Shown one piece after another: positions 30,080-41,888 of a DNA stretch of 64,000 bases. Source of the stretch: Lolium rigidum (taxonomy: Eukaryota; Streptophyta; Magnoliopsida; Poales; Poaceae); the NCBI RefSeq assembly GCF_022539505.1, contig NC_061508.1:349073484-349137483 (forward strand), given 5' to 3'. The position numbers and the translations under genes were made by a program. The notes under the pieces were generated by a model that saw only the letters and a list, made by a program, of their open reading frames with translations, was not told the origin of the DNA and ran no database searches. Position 1 is the stretch's first letter. Each line of letters opens with the position of its first letter.

Positions 30080-30221
30080 GTAAGTTTATTCGTTATCCTT
30101 GTACTGCTCGTGCTGAAGCCTTGTTGATGGCGAGCAGTACTATTTATCCTTAGGTGTTTAGGGGCTTGCATTGGTGCTTTCACGTGCATATCCGCGTGGC
30201 AATGCCGTCCCTAGACACCTT

Positions 30222-30255
30222 GCTGCCCTTACGTCGATCTAGACGTAAGGGCAGC
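30222..30255 (+). promoter_or_regulatory. Leader hairpin 2 in LTR of element 2
   Basis: GCTGCCCTTACGTC, loop GATCTA, then GACGTAAGGGCAGC: a perfect 14-bp stem with an unrelated arm sequence. It is also present in the 3' LTR, near 36602-36635. Confidence 0.7.
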
Positions 30256-30975
30256 ATCTTGCTTGATCATGCTTAGTAGATCCGATCCGTTATAGTTGCT
30301 CCTTGCATCCGCAAGGATTAGTTTAATATCCGCATAGTTAGGCCTTATGCTTCGGGGTCGGACGATCCGGTGGTGCGTTAGGCGTTGTTTACCGTCCCTG
30401 CGAGGGATGTTCCGAGGATCAACATATGTTGGTTTTTAGGCCTCTCGTAGGAGTAGTTTGCATCGTCTCTCGTAGCTGCTAGGCCCGATCGCACGTAGGA
30501 CGTTCCGATTATGCGGTGAAAACCCTAAACTGTCGTGGATCGTTTTAGCTTTGTCCTCGATCAAGCGGGATCCCCATGCCATTGCTAATCCATCAAGGAC
30601 CATGGGGCGATCGGCTCTTTGAGCCGATCCACGGGAAACCTGAGAGCCGATAAGGCTCGTATTTAATGTGCACGTGTCTACCATGCAGGAACAATCGAAG
30701 CACTAACACCTTTCTGACCAGGTATAGGTCAGGTGGCACGCCCTAGCAACCGCCAGGATGCGCGCCAGAAGATTTGCGGGACGACGCGAGGTGCCAGGGA
30801 TCCACTAAGTGGCCCTGGGAGCTTCCCGGCTCTTCGTGTTGCTTAACCGAAACCCGTCGGGGGGTTTTGGAGGGTAACACATTCTGGCACGCCTGGTGGG
30901 ACATCTACGTCGACATCCGCGTCGGCATCTTCTGCAACATCCACGTCAACATCCGCATCAACATCGCCGTCCGAG

Positions 30976-32680
30976 ATGGCGGAAGAACAGATCACGTACG
31001 AGGAGCTTCCTCCTGATCATAAGAAGAAGTACGATGAGGTAAAGGCCATCGTTGAAGCCGAACTCATCGGCTCTTTTGAGAAGACCCGTTCGCACGGTAT
31101 CAGGTTCAAAGGATTCACGCCACAAGGCGCCCTCGAAGGGATAGATCTGTCTCTCCCTTCAGATGAACGTACCAGAGCCCTGCGACGAGGAGATCAACTA
31201 TGTGGTGGCCCATTCACCGCATCGGCACTGCGAGAGCTCGGTGAACACTTTGGAGCGCGTCGCGCTCCGTGTGGTGCAAGAGATCATGGAGCGTCGTTAC
31301 TCTCCTTCAGGACCTGTTCTAGGGACGTACCAGGGAGAGATGCAACTCCACACCAGGCCGCCTCTGCCGTACGCAATAGCGGCTCCACAGCAACAAGGCT
31401 CACCGGCATACGTCGTCTACAAAGTTGGGGGCGACCCGGGCGACTATCAATTCTTACATGAGCCGCCCAAGGAAATCCCACACGGTTACGTGTGCACGTA
31501 TGTGCCGGACTGCAACAACTGGACACAGGCGATCCAGGCTCCACCAGGAGGGATTGCCGGAGCAGGAGCAATTGTTCCGGCAGGAAGAACAACTGCAGCA
31601 GCGGGGAGTCTAGGAGCAGAAGTTGAGAAACAAGCGTGGCTAGCCAATTATGCCACTGCACCAACCCATGAAAGCTCAGCTGCTACTACCTCCACCGCAG
31701 ATCAGATCAGCGCGGTCTTGAGAGACCAATTCGGCATTTTGCCGAAGAAGAAGACAATCGGCTATTCCAAGCCGTACCCCAATGAGTTTGACCTGATCCC
31801 ACTGCCACCTAAGTTCCGGCTCCCGGACTTCACCAAATTCAGTGGGTTGGAAGGGTCGAGCTCCATCGAGCACGTGAGCCGATACCTGGCCCAGCTGGGC
31901 ATGGCTTCGGCATCGGATCAGTTACGGGTGAGGTGCTTCTCGCAATCCCTCACCGGTCCAGCTTTCGGGTGGTACACCTCTTTGCGGCCAAATTCGGTGC
32001 AATCATGGAAGCAGCTGGAGGAAGCTGTTCCACACCCAATACCATTCGGAAACTACCGAAGCTGGTATTGCCGAACTAGCACAGGTTCGGCGAAGCGAGG
32101 GAGACAGTGGCTGAGTACATTCGGCGTTTCGGAACCGTCAAGAACCGATGCTATTCGGTTCACATAAGCGAGAAGGAGGCGATCGAGCTGGCCGTGGCAG
32201 GCCTTGCGGCGTCATTCAAGGACCCGACGTTCCAAGTCGAGTACAACTCGGCCGACGCACTCTGGTCAACAGATCGACCTTATATGAGCAGCGCCATCCG
32301 GAAGCTGTACCAAGACAAGTTCAAGCGCGCGATCAGCCTCGGTCAATGCCGATGAAGATGAAGATTCTACGAAAGATCAGGAAGTTGCAGTAGCCGAGTG
32401 GACTCGGACGCCAGTGCCTGTGTCCTGCCAATGGGTGAATCCACCAGGGCCTCCAAGAGGGTTGGACTTCGACGTGACCAAGACTGAGCAGATCTTTGAT
32501 CCGCTGTCGAAAGAGAAACAGTTGAAGCTACCCGAAGGCCACAAGATCCCTACGGCACAGGAGATGAACAAGAGGTCATACTGCAAGTGGCATCATACGT
32601 TCACGCACACCACCAACGACTGCAAAGTACTGCGCGCACAAATTCAGATGGCGATAGAATCAGGCCGATTAACTTTTTGA
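30976..32680 (+). pseudogene. gag of element 2 with several frameshifts
   Basis: Starts at ATG 30976 (MAEEQITYEELPPDHKKK). The frame changes near 31185, where the family reading continues EEINYVVAHSPHRH. The capsid-type region follows (FRLPDFTKFSGLEG, CFSQSLTGPAFGWYTSL). Further shifts occur near 32035, 32095 and 32345, between family-consistent pieces such as TVAEYIRRFGTVKNRCYS and YCKWHHTFTHTTNDCKV. A TGA at 32678 ends the last piece in the same frame as the next ORF. Gag would form the virus-like particle. This copy cannot make one without help. Confidence 0.75.
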
Positions 32681-32689
32681 CAGTTTGCC

Positions 32690-33589
32690 ATGAAGGTAGA
32701 CAGGCGTCCGTTTCCGGACATCAACATGGTGGATCTTAGCCACTCGATAAGAGAACCAGGGTTCTCTTTCGATGTCAATATGGCAGGGTTCGTGATTCGC
32801 CATGGCGCGGACAAAGCAGAGAGCAGCCACTCTCGTGGCAAAGATAAAGAGGAGGCCGTTCCACGCGACCGGCCCCAAGGTGATGACAGACGGTACCTGA
32901 CCGAGGAGGAGGTGATGCATCTCCTCAACAAATATGAGCAGCGGTATGACCGACGTCGACGCTACGACGAAGACGACAAAGAATATCATCGGTCAGATGC
33001 AGCGGACAGGAGGTATCGTCAGAACAGCGGCAACAACGACGGGTACGAACGCTACGCCAGAGGGAGGTCAAGGGAGCAAGACAACGTGGACAGGCACTGG
33101 AACTGTCCTTTCTTCAAACATTGCTGGGACTCAGGAATGAGCCGATTGCCGACAATCGAGAACTGCCCAGAATGCACACAGCGAAGGAGAAGGACAAACG
33201 AAGTTTCGGTGTTCGAGCGCCTAGGACCTCTCCCACCACATAACAAGCGAGCTGAGTCGTCTCAAGAAGAGGACTTCGAGGAGTCCGAGGGAGAAGAAGA
33301 TAGGTATCACCGGCCAAGGTGGTGCCCTGATGGACTCAGCCATTCTCAGAAGCGTAGAGTGCAGCGGCTACGGAACCTGGAAGAAGCCGAGGCACAGTAC
33401 CTGTACTCGTTGAGAAGAGCGCGGCCCGATCTGGCCGCAAAGATTCAGCAAACCATGGAAACGAAGGCGCGCCCGCCAAAGAAAGTATGGCGCCCAAAAC
33501 AAGCGAAAGCCGACGCACAGGCATCGGCTGATGCCGATACACAGGCATCGGCTGACACAAACATGGTGTCCGTGGTCCTGACGGAGTAG
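32690..33589 (+). pseudogene. Post-gag frame of element 2, ends before protease
   Basis: A 299-residue open frame begins after the TGA at 32678 and is in frame with it. It holds NMVDLSHSIREPGFSF, an Arg/Asp-rich stretch, the Cys-rich CPFFKHCWDSGMSRLPT, and RARPDLAAKIQQT. It stops after NMVSVVLTE, the point at which element 1 continues into its protease. A deletion removed the protease. Confidence 0.7.
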
Positions 33590-35295
33590 CACGTCCAAGG
33601 CATTGGACATACGTGGCAAGGCCGATCCCAGTGATCGGCCCTCAAAAAATAAAAAGCGAAGGATCTTATCTCCAACATGCCACATAGCTACAGTGGAAAT
33701 CCAAGAGGTTGCAAATCATCGCCAAAGCATTGCAACGAGAAGGGAGGCCGATTCCCGCAATCGGCCAAAATTATCTTCAACATCCTTTTGTCTGTGTTCA
33801 GCATTGATCCAACAGAGGCCTGAAGAGCCGATACCATCAATTACTTGGCAGAATCGGCTCGGGGGGCACATAAGATGGAGGAGACACGAGGATACGAAGC
33901 TGGGAACGGATGCCAAATACCCAGCAGCTCAAGGTTTAAAAATGGAAAATCCAAAAAAAATTGAGCACAGCCGATGCGTAGACATCGACTTAAGGATTAA
34001 AAGCCGATGCACGGCCATCGACTCAAGGTATTGTTACAGGCAGAAGCCTAATGGAGCAGTCACCGAGGTGCATAGCGATGTTCTACTGAAGAAGTCCCTC
34101 AGTGGAATGGTTGGTGGCTCCATTGGCAAATCCTCGAGGTCAGCAGCGCCTGCGTAAGCATGCAGATCAGGTTCAGCCAATGAACAGTCAATTGGCCGTG
34201 GCGTCTCTTCCTAGGGCTTGACCAAGGTGGCAGCTTCATCAGACATCGTCACCAGAAACTGCATTAGTCTGCTCAAGGTGGTGAGTTGATCGGAGCAGCA
34301 GGACACAAGAATGGAGCTGGGAAGAGTTCAGGGGCCACTGCGTGTGAGGTTTTTTAGTTCAAGAGAGCTGCTGATCCTTCCAGAGCTGTCCTAGTGCACT
34401 GTCTCCTTGGGCGTAAGCTTTCCTGCCGAGTTTTGATGAAGAGCTGGAATGGCTCGGGGGGCAGCTCGCCTTGGAGGTTCTCTGCTATTAACAGCCGATT
34501 CGGTCAGAATCGGCTAACGTTGCGCTACAGATGGAAAGCCGATGACGACCCATGTGGCTGGTCCACTTCTGTGCTCGCCCGGACCAAGGCTCGAGGGGCA
34601 GCTAGCCCTAAAAGATTCCTCATCCTGAAGAGCCAGTGGTGTTGAAATTGGCTATCTCTGCGTCCTAACCATGCTAAACAGGAGAATTCTTGCAGAGTAA
34701 AACCACCGGGGTTGACAGGAGGAGTTGGAAGGAGGAGCCATTATCGTTGATCAGGCTCTAAACCAGTTCGTTGCTGCAAAGAAACAGACGTCACGAGAAA
34801 AGCTGTGAACGAGTGACACCTGTTTTACAGGAGTATCGGCTTCAAGATCAAGATTGTCAGCAACGGACTAAGGAGCTTTCCTGGAAGCATTAATCCAGGA
34901 GTTTTGCCGTCAGGACAAATACTACGATCGGATGATTTTAAAGTCCAAGGATCTAGGGGTCTCACAGCTGCACGTTGGACCTGTCCGGTTGGAGGTTTGG
35001 ATCTGAATTTCATGGATTGCAAGTTGATATCCGAGAAGGTGATTGGATCGACCTGTTTTGCAATCTATTGGAAAAGCTGATGCTTTGCCATCGGCTCATT
35101 GAGCATCTACCGAATCGACAATCGGCAGACTCAGTACGAAGGGCAATCGACTAAATCATCACTAAGGAATCAGTAAAATCAAATGGGGAATTCTTCATTG
35201 ATAGACAAGGGTTTCTTACATAAAGAGCTGATTGCTCTCAAAAGGAATTGCTAGGGGGAACATTGCCCCATCTACTACTCCTGGCTCTATCCTAT

Positions 35296-35808
35296 CTAAG
35301 GGCCGCTGCTGCCCTCATCGTCGTCGCCGTCGCCGCTGTCGGCGCTGCTCCCGGCCGGCTCGTCGTCACTACTGTAGTGACCACCGGCGGGACCTTCATT
35401 GTCCTCATCTTCTTCGCTAGCGTCGCCATAGTCGTTGTCGAAATCGCTTATGTTGCCGGGCCAGGGGCAGAGACGCTTGGCCGGCGGTTCGTCGGAGGAG
35501 GTGATGTCCTCCTCCTCTGCCTTCACCTCCTCGGCGGAGGAGTAGCCGTCCCAGGAGAAGCCGTTGTCGTCGCTTTCCTCCTCCGATTGCCCAACGGCAA
35601 GGAAGCGAAGGTCGCTCTCCCCGTCCGTTAAGGACTGGTCGTCTTCTGACCAGACGAATGAGTCGTGGGTCGACTCATCCCCGTCGGCTATGGCGCGACG
35701 AATGTTGGCCGCGTGGACCTCCTGTGGGTCCCGTTCAGGCGTTGGCTCACGGGAGGTGGAGGATTGGGTGGAAAGACCCGATGAAGGAGAAGACGAAGAA
35801 GAAGACAT
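35296..35808 (-). CDS. Conserved acidic antisense ORF (copy 2) at the 3' end of element 2
   Basis: An uninterrupted 170-residue minus-strand frame, homologous to the ORF at 16505-17002. Shared features in order are an N-terminal Ser run, VWSEDDQSLTDGESD, EEESDD, SSDEPPAKRLCPWPGN, EDEDNEGPAGG and a Gly-Ser-Pro C-terminus, with small in-frame length differences between copies. A CATATCC element about 95-100 bp upstream on the minus strand (35901-35908) matches the site upstream of copy 1. Function is unknown. PAKRLC could be part of a short basic motif, while the rest is strongly acidic, as in many transcription-activator or chaperone-like tails. An alternative is a low-complexity frame constrained only by the underlying repeat. 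Confidence 0.6.
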   Translation of the reverse strand: MSSSSSSPSSGLSTQSSTSREPTPERDPQEVHAANIRRAIADGDESTHDSFVWSEDDQSLTDGESDLRFLAVGQSEEESDDNGFSWDGYSSAEEVKAEEEDITSSDEPPAKRLCPWPGNISDFDNDYGDASEEDEDNEGPAGGHYSSDDEPAGSSADSGDGDDDEGSSGP

Positions 35809-36084
35809 GGCGGCGGAGGAGGGTTTTTTCGGTTTGCCGATGGCTACTGTGTAGCAGGGAGATGAAGAAAGGGACTACCGGAAGTGGCCAAATAAAAAGG
35901 GGATATGGTGGTTTAATGCCTAAGCAGTTCCCAAGGACGCGGTGCCAGGGCCGTCGAATCGTGCAGAGAAGCTGAAGAGGCAAGACGTCATCATGAAGAA
36001 AACTGCGACGGTTCTGCCACGACATGACCCTTCGAGGAAAGCAGATGGTTTTGCAACTAACATTATCAAAACCAAGGGGGCATG

Positions 36085-37257
36085 TGTTACCACCCGATTT
36101 TGGCCAAATCAGGAGGTGGGCCGTAAGTGAAGATGGGCTTGAGGGACGTACACATGAAGCATCTTTGAAGCGGCCTCACGCTAAGAGTTTGGGCCAAGTT
36201 GCCCGTGTATCTGTAACATATTAGATCGCATTGTAATTTAGATTAAAGAGATAGAGTCTAGCCCGTGCACGGTTAGGTGCACGCCCCAATTAGAAAGTCC
36301 CTTGGACTATAAATATGTATCTAGGGTTATCGGAAAAAGAGGACAATCATCGTTCAACCAACACAAACCAATCTCGGCGCATCGCCACCCCTTTCATACG
36401 AGGGTTTCTCCCGGGTAAGCACCATGCTTGCCTAGATCGCATCTTGCGATCTAGGCAGCGTAAGTTTATTCGTTATCCTTGTACTCGCTCGTGTTGAAGC
36501 CTTGTTGATGGCGAGCAGTACTATTTATCCTTAGGTGTTTAGGGGCTTGCATTGGTGCTTTCACGTGCATATCCGCGTGGCAATGCCGTCCCTAGACACC
36601 TTGCTGCCCTTACGTCGATCTAGACGTAAGGGCAGCATCTTGCTTGATCATGCTTAGTAGATCCGATCCGTTATAGTTGCTCCTTGCATCTGCAAGGATT
36701 AGTTTAATATCTGCATAGTTAGGCCTTATGCTGGGGTCGGACGATCCGGTGGTGCGTTAGGCGTTGTTTACCGTCCCTGCGAGGGATGTTCCGAGGATCA
36801 ACATATGTTGGTTTTTAGGCCTCTCGTAGGGGTAGTTTGCATCGTCTCTCGTAGCTGCTAGGCCCGATCGCACGTAGTACGTTCCGATTATGCGGTGAAA
36901 ACCCTAAACTGTCGTGGATCGTTTTAGCTTTGTCCTGATCAAGCAGGATCCCCATGCCATTGCTAATCCATCAAGGACCATGGGGCGATCGGCTCTTTGA
37001 GCCGATCCACAGGAAACCCGAGAGCCGATAAGGCTCGTATTTAATGTGCACGTGTCTACCATGCGGGAACAATCGAAGCACTAACACCTTCCCGACCAGG
37101 TATAGGTCGGGTGGCACGCCCTAGCAACCGCCAGGACGCGCGCCAGAAGATTTGCGGGACGACGCGAGGTGCCAGGGATCCACTAAGCGGCCCTGGGAGC
37201 TTCCCGGCTCTTCGTGTTGCTTAACCGAAACCCGTCGGGGGGTTTTGGAGGGTAACA
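36085..37257 (+). repeat. 3' LTR of element 2
   Basis: TGTTACCACC to GGGTAACA, preceded by the purine tract at 36068-36080 and followed by ACCGG. Confidence 0.95.
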
Positions 37258-37314
37258 ACCGGGCCGGCGGCGGAGTGAGTACGGCGGGGCGGGGGTCGGG
37301 GGCGAGATTGGCGG

Positions 37315-37368
37315 CGAACGAAGGCTAGATTTTTTTTTTTTTTTTTTGAGATCGAACGAAGGCTAGAT
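37315..37368 (-). mobile_element. Minimal poly(A) retroposition scar with 16-bp TSD
   Basis: CGAACGAAGGCTAGAT occurs at 37315-37330 and again at 37353-37368, flanking only 17 Ts and GAGAT. On the minus strand this is ATCTC followed by a poly(A) tail, as left by target-primed reverse transcription of a very 5'-truncated LINE or SINE. Confidence 0.7.
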
Positions 37369-37471
37369 AATACTCACGGCCTTGTTAACGAGCCCAAATG
37401 GAGAAATCCCATGGTTGGGCCTCGCCAATGAACCATCACTTTCTCTCATCATCATTTTTTTAAGGAAATAA

Positions 37472-37733
37472 GGACATGCCCAATGCATAGCCCCAGGGGT
37501 GCTGCCTCACAGCTTTATCTTGGTTCGGGTGGTCCAAATTAGGTTCGGATAAGGAGGCAGCCTCTTCATCAGGAGGCAGCCTCTTCAGCCATAAAGTGAA
37601 AATGTGAGAGGGAAAGAGAAAACCTAAATCAGCTTTTGAGAGAAAGACATATTAATGGGACCATAACATGGCATGCATATGTCAAAAGTTTTATCCAAGC
37701 CTAGTTGGACAGCTGCCTCCATTGCTCATGCCC
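37472..37733. mobile_element. Tourist-like MITE, 262 bp
   Basis: The ends GGACATGCCCAATG and CATTGCTCATGCCC are inverted repeats with TAA on both sides (37469-37471, 37734-37736). The interior has an AGGAGGCAGCCTCTTCA tandem pair. Confidence 0.65.
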
Positions 37734-39776
37734 TAAATACCCATCCACCCATAAAAGGAACGAAGGGAGTAACTTTTCTTTGTCCTGTCTAACATATGAT
37801 TTGGGATTCACTGTGTTTTGCCGAACTTATTCTGCTGTTCATACGGGTTTCACATGGCTAACAGTAACAGAGGGAAAGCTGTAGTTACCATGTACCGCTC
37901 TATTTGCTCAAGCTACTTCTGAAGTGTATCTGCTCCTCAAGCAACATGGCTTCCCATGAGGAATAAGAGAGCACGTCCAATGAGGACAGTTGTTTGCAGC
38001 GATTATGTTCACAGTATGTAAGCACGCGAATTGACATTGAGACGAGCAGACGCAGAAGAAAGCATTGCCAACTCCAGCGCTCCTGTTCATATACATCAAC
38101 AACAGGCATTCGAAGAGACAGAAGCACGGAGATGTTCACAAGCACACTTATTGTCAAGACCCATAATATTACACACTGCAGTGTTTAAAACGGTTCCGCA
38201 TAGAGATCCCAAACAAGCGCGCCTCGGCGTAACAGTATTTACGAAACTATCAGACATGAACAAGCCCTTGAAGGCTAACGGTGGCGAATCGAGGGAAGCA
38301 CCGCAGGGTCATATCTGCAAGACAGTGATAATAGATGTTAGTTCCCATAAGTACAAAATTGTTCAGTGAAAAGAAGGCAACATATACTGTCTCGATTATG
38401 AGCAAACTGTACAATGCATTTGCTCAATGGCTGCATTTTCGCTATGCTACTGTCAACATTTATGGAGATTAACATTCATATTCTCTACTCATTTAGCAGA
38501 CAGTATAATTTGACGACCTCTGCAGAGCATAGGACTATGCAAATATGAAAAATCGCACCACCAAGATGAGATGTCCCAGCAAGGCAGCAATCAGATTTTT
38601 AGCATGCTTCCTAATAAATACAACATAATTTCACAGGCATTAATGATTCATCCAGGTGATGTATCTTGTGAGGTTTACAGGTAATTAGAAGCTTCGAGAT
38701 TTAAAAACTGTCATACTTGGAACTCATCCAGGTGACAGGCACTAGGTATTCGGTCACAACAGGGAGAATCTTGAACAGATTGAGTACCATCCTGACATGT
38801 AGCAAACTACAAAGATGGGTGATGGATTGAATGGCAATCTCTAAGACTCGTAATCCTAGATTCCATGTGCAGTTGGGTAGTGGTCATTTAGGCCTGATTG
38901 AGGTGTCCCTCGATTCAGATGATGCGACGTCAGTCATCACCAGAACAGGGTGAAGAGATAGATATGGGAGCTTTGAGCCTTTAATATTCCTTGCTATACC
39001 ATAACAAACAAATCCTCAGCCACAGGATAGCAACTAACCAAAAAAAAACATAGGAAGTGATCATTTAGGCTAGTTAACAAATGCACCACCAATTACATGG
39101 TAGTCTCCATGATACAGTATTAAATGAACAAGTACCATGGGCTGCAGCTGACACATGATACCATACATGACTGTAAAATATCAGAGAAGAAACACCAAGA
39201 ATGTTTCCATACGAGGGCCAACTAACAAGCAGAAAACATACTAATCATGGTTCTAAATAGATCATATCAGATGGCTGCAAACTTGCTTCGGCATATATCA
39301 AGTACAAAATTCAGACAATATACGTTCCACTATTAAAGTTTCAAGAGCGAAGAGTTCGAACATACTTAGCCCTTCTAGCATCAACCTCAATCCTGATGCA
39401 GCTATAGCCTATTATCATGCCATCTACAGTTTTATGACCATAGGAAGGACAGAAGAAAAACGAAGGGTTGGCAGGGCACAAGAATAATGAAGAGCTGGCA
39501 CTTGGCAGAGCACAAGAAACCAAGGATACATTTTGCACTGTAAGCCCAATCATCCAAATATAATTGAAAATTATATATACCAGCATAATGTAATAACTGG
39601 TGCTGTAAGTTGAAGATATATCAGCCAATACGTTTGGATACCAACAATATTTGCTACTTCGGAAGTACTTCCCAGAATTAGGTCCTTCCTTATATCTTCT
39701 ATAAAACTGAACGTATTGAACAGTAGATACCTCCTAAAATGCATATGTGTAGTATCATATCAAATACTACATGGGA

Positions 39777-40346
39777 GAAGATCAGATCGTAAATTGCGTA
39801 TCATATACTCCCTCTGTTTGCTAAGTCTAAGACATCTTTCGACGGAGGAAGTATTATAAGTCCAAAACGTCTTATAATATGAAACAGATTAGTATTCTAA
39901 CAGAAAAAATGTTATTCACATAAATGACGCTAACCACTATGTACAGACATCTGCACAGGGGGTTGATTTATCTTTCCTTTAAAGTTTCTCGTTAAATCCT
40001 GTCAAAAGCAGTAGGATCATATGGGTGTACCGGCTTTATAAGCCTATCTAACGGTGTAGGGACAAACAAGAAGTCCAATAGAAACCCAAGCACACCACAC
40101 TTTTGTTCTTTATTCCTCTTTTTTATGCATGATCATTTTACATCTGAGATAGCAAAAAAAAAATCCTAAGCAACCATCAAGACCAATTTTTTTGTTACAA
40201 TCGAGTATATGTACTTTATCATATCAATCACTATATGACAGATGATCACATCTAAATTGCATATCATAAATGATCTGTCAAACAGAAGAAATGTTTTTCA
40301 CATGAACGATGCTGACCAATATGGACAGACATCTGCACTGTCAAGT
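39777..40346. repeat. Direct duplication; one copy holds a Stowaway-like MITE remnant
   Basis: Copy 1 has AAATTGCGTATCATA up to 39805, then CTCCCTCTGTTTGC..GACGGAGGAAGTA and scrambled sequence to about 39895, then ACAGAAAAAATG..CATCTGCAC. Copy 2 (40242-40346) reads straight from AAATTGCATATCATA to ACAGAAGAAATG without the insert. Confidence 0.65.
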
Positions 40347-40731
40347 GATAACCACATGAGCCCTTTGTCTACTGTCACACACATGTGACACCATGATAGT
40401 GGTAACAGGGAATATGATGAGATTTTTTTGCATGGAAACTTAGGGCTTTATTCAACAACAAATTCCGCTGTCAGCCCGAAGACTGGACACGGGGAAGGGG
40501 GAGTTCCATCCAACAACTCGTAGCTTCCAATGTGCAAGCATGCTTAGCACAAAGGTGAGCTAGAGTATTAGATGCTCTTATTACACGCTGAATTCAAAAG
40601 AAACAAAAGAAGATAGCCCTTCGATTTCTTGGAGAACTGGTGCAACAACTGAATTGGAACCAGGTACACAATATGCTACGCTCATTATAGGAGTATATAC
40701 AGTATGTGATGCTTTCAAGTCTTAGCTCATA

Positions 40732-41079
40732 GTGTTGTTAGTGGTAATATGCTATGCATGCTGAATATTATGTTGTACAATCCATAAATCTATTTTTTCA
40801 TGTACAACAAAACTAAAAGTACCCAATTTTTTTATTTAGTGAGCTTATCGGTTATAAGATGCTAACTCAGAAGGCTTTAAAGAAGCTCACTATGCAATGC
40901 AAGCTAACCTCTGTTCTTCCTGTTGTTAGCGGTAAGCCGGTAACATGTTATTAGGAATGAAAATATTATTTGTACAAATCATAAATCTGTTTGAAGTGTA
41001 AAACTAAGCTAGAAGCACCATGTTATTTGCTGAAGTTATCAGCTATAAGATGCTAACTCAAAAGGCTTGAAAGAAGCAT
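40732..41079. repeat. Direct duplication, offset ~190 bp
   Basis: GTTGTTAG.GGTAA through ATAAGATGCTAACTCA and AAGAAGC appears at 40732-40890 and at 40922-41079, moderately diverged. Confidence 0.65.
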
Positions 41080-41273
41080 GGTGTTAAACACACCCGCGCA
41101 AGTGCTAAATCATACTTGTGATGGGATTACAGTTACAGGAAATAGTTATCATGCAGTAGAACATTATTCGAACAGCGAAAGAAGTATGTTATCATTTGTT
41201 TATATGGGGTATAAGCTAGGTCTATATGGTTTCCAAATCATCACCTGAATGAAGTAGTAGTGAGACTCTCTTA

Positions 41274-41888
41274 TTAGCCGCGTGCCTTGAGCTCAGCGAG
41301 GCGGCGGGTGAGGTCGTCCTCGTCGACCTTCTCCTTATCCTTTGCGGCAGGTATGGCGTGCGCGGCGGCCTGCGGGAGGCCGACGGAGACCTCGAGGCCA
41401 TAGTCATCCGCGACCTGCTGCATGAGGCTGTTGACCTCTGTCTCGGGCGTGGAGAGGGAGGTGGAGCCGGCCATGGCGCCCTCCATGAACTCTGCCTGGA
41501 CCTCCATGTTGACGAACTGCCTCTCGAAGCTGTCCATGGTCTCGGACATCTTCTGTAGGTTGCCGGTGGCGAGGGAGGAGTCGAGGGACTTGACGATGTT
41601 GCCCATGGACTTTCCGATGGCCTGCATCTTGGCCTGCGTGTCGAGGCGGGCGACGACGGCGTCGAGGCGGGATGCGAGGCGCAGGTAGTTCATGTGCTCG
41701 GTGCGCTTGCGGATGGCGTTCTCGGCGTAGATGCGCGCGCCGTCGACGTTGCCCTTCTCGATGGCCTTCTTCACCTTGAGCTTCTGCTCCTTCTCCTCCT
41801 TCTCGCACTTGCGCGCCTGCCGCTGCAGCGACTTGGAGGTGAACTTGAGGTCGAAGATCTGCGCCATCAGCTTCTCCGGGTTGCCCAT
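41274..41888 (-). CDS. CHMP1: Charged multivesicular body protein 1 (ESCRT-III, Vps46/CHMP1)
   Basis: An intact single-exon gene of 204 residues from ATG 41888 to TAA 41274. It opens with the ESCRT-III helical hairpin ([20 protein letters not shown], then [17 protein letters not shown]), continues through [20 protein letters not shown] and [19 protein letters not shown], and ends with the acidic linker and MIT-interacting motif [14 protein letters not shown]. Length and order fit plant CHMP1, whose maize homologue is SAL1. CHMP1 acts with LIP5 and the SKD1/Vps4 ATPase to disassemble ESCRT-III on endosomes, supporting sorting of membrane cargo into multivesicular bodies. The coding part is GC-rich, as is common for grass intronless genes. 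No defects were seen. Confidence 0.95.
   Translation of the reverse strand: MGNPEKLMAQIFDLKFTSKSLQRQARKCEKEEKEQKLKVKKAIEKGNVDGARIYAENAIRKRTEHMNYLRLASRLDAVVARLDTQAKMQAIGKSMGNIVKSLDSSLATGNLQKMSETMDSFERQFVNMEVQAEFMEGAMAGSTSLSTPETEVNSLMQQVADDYGLEVSVGLPQAAAHAIPAAKDKEKVDEDDLTRRLAELKARG

Larger units (their letters stand above)
29706..30879 (+). repeat. 5' LTR of element 2
   Basis: TGTTACCACCCG to GGGTAACA. TATA CTATAAATA at 29928-29936. Leader hairpins at 30047-30079 and 30222-30255. Confidence 0.95.
29706..37257 (+). mobile_element. Non-autonomous LTR retrotransposon, element 2 (gag only), complete
   Basis: LTRs 29706-30879 and 36085-37257 (~1.17 kb) are nearly identical. The 5-bp target-site duplication ACCGG is exact on both sides (29701-29705 and 37258-37262). 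A PBS-like TGGCACGCCTGG follows the 5' LTR and a purine tract precedes the 3' LTR. The 5.2-kb interior has a frameshifted gag, a post-gag Cys-rich frame ending before the protease, and the antisense ORF. There is no protease, RT or integrase. Layout and sequence make it a sister family of element 1. Confidence 0.92.
37737..41273. other. Intergenic; no gene seen; two local duplications
   Basis: AT-rich, with only short chance frames. It contains a ~460-bp-offset duplication carrying a Stowaway insertion in one copy (39777-40346) and a ~190-bp-offset duplication (40732-41079), listed separately. Confidence 0.45.
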
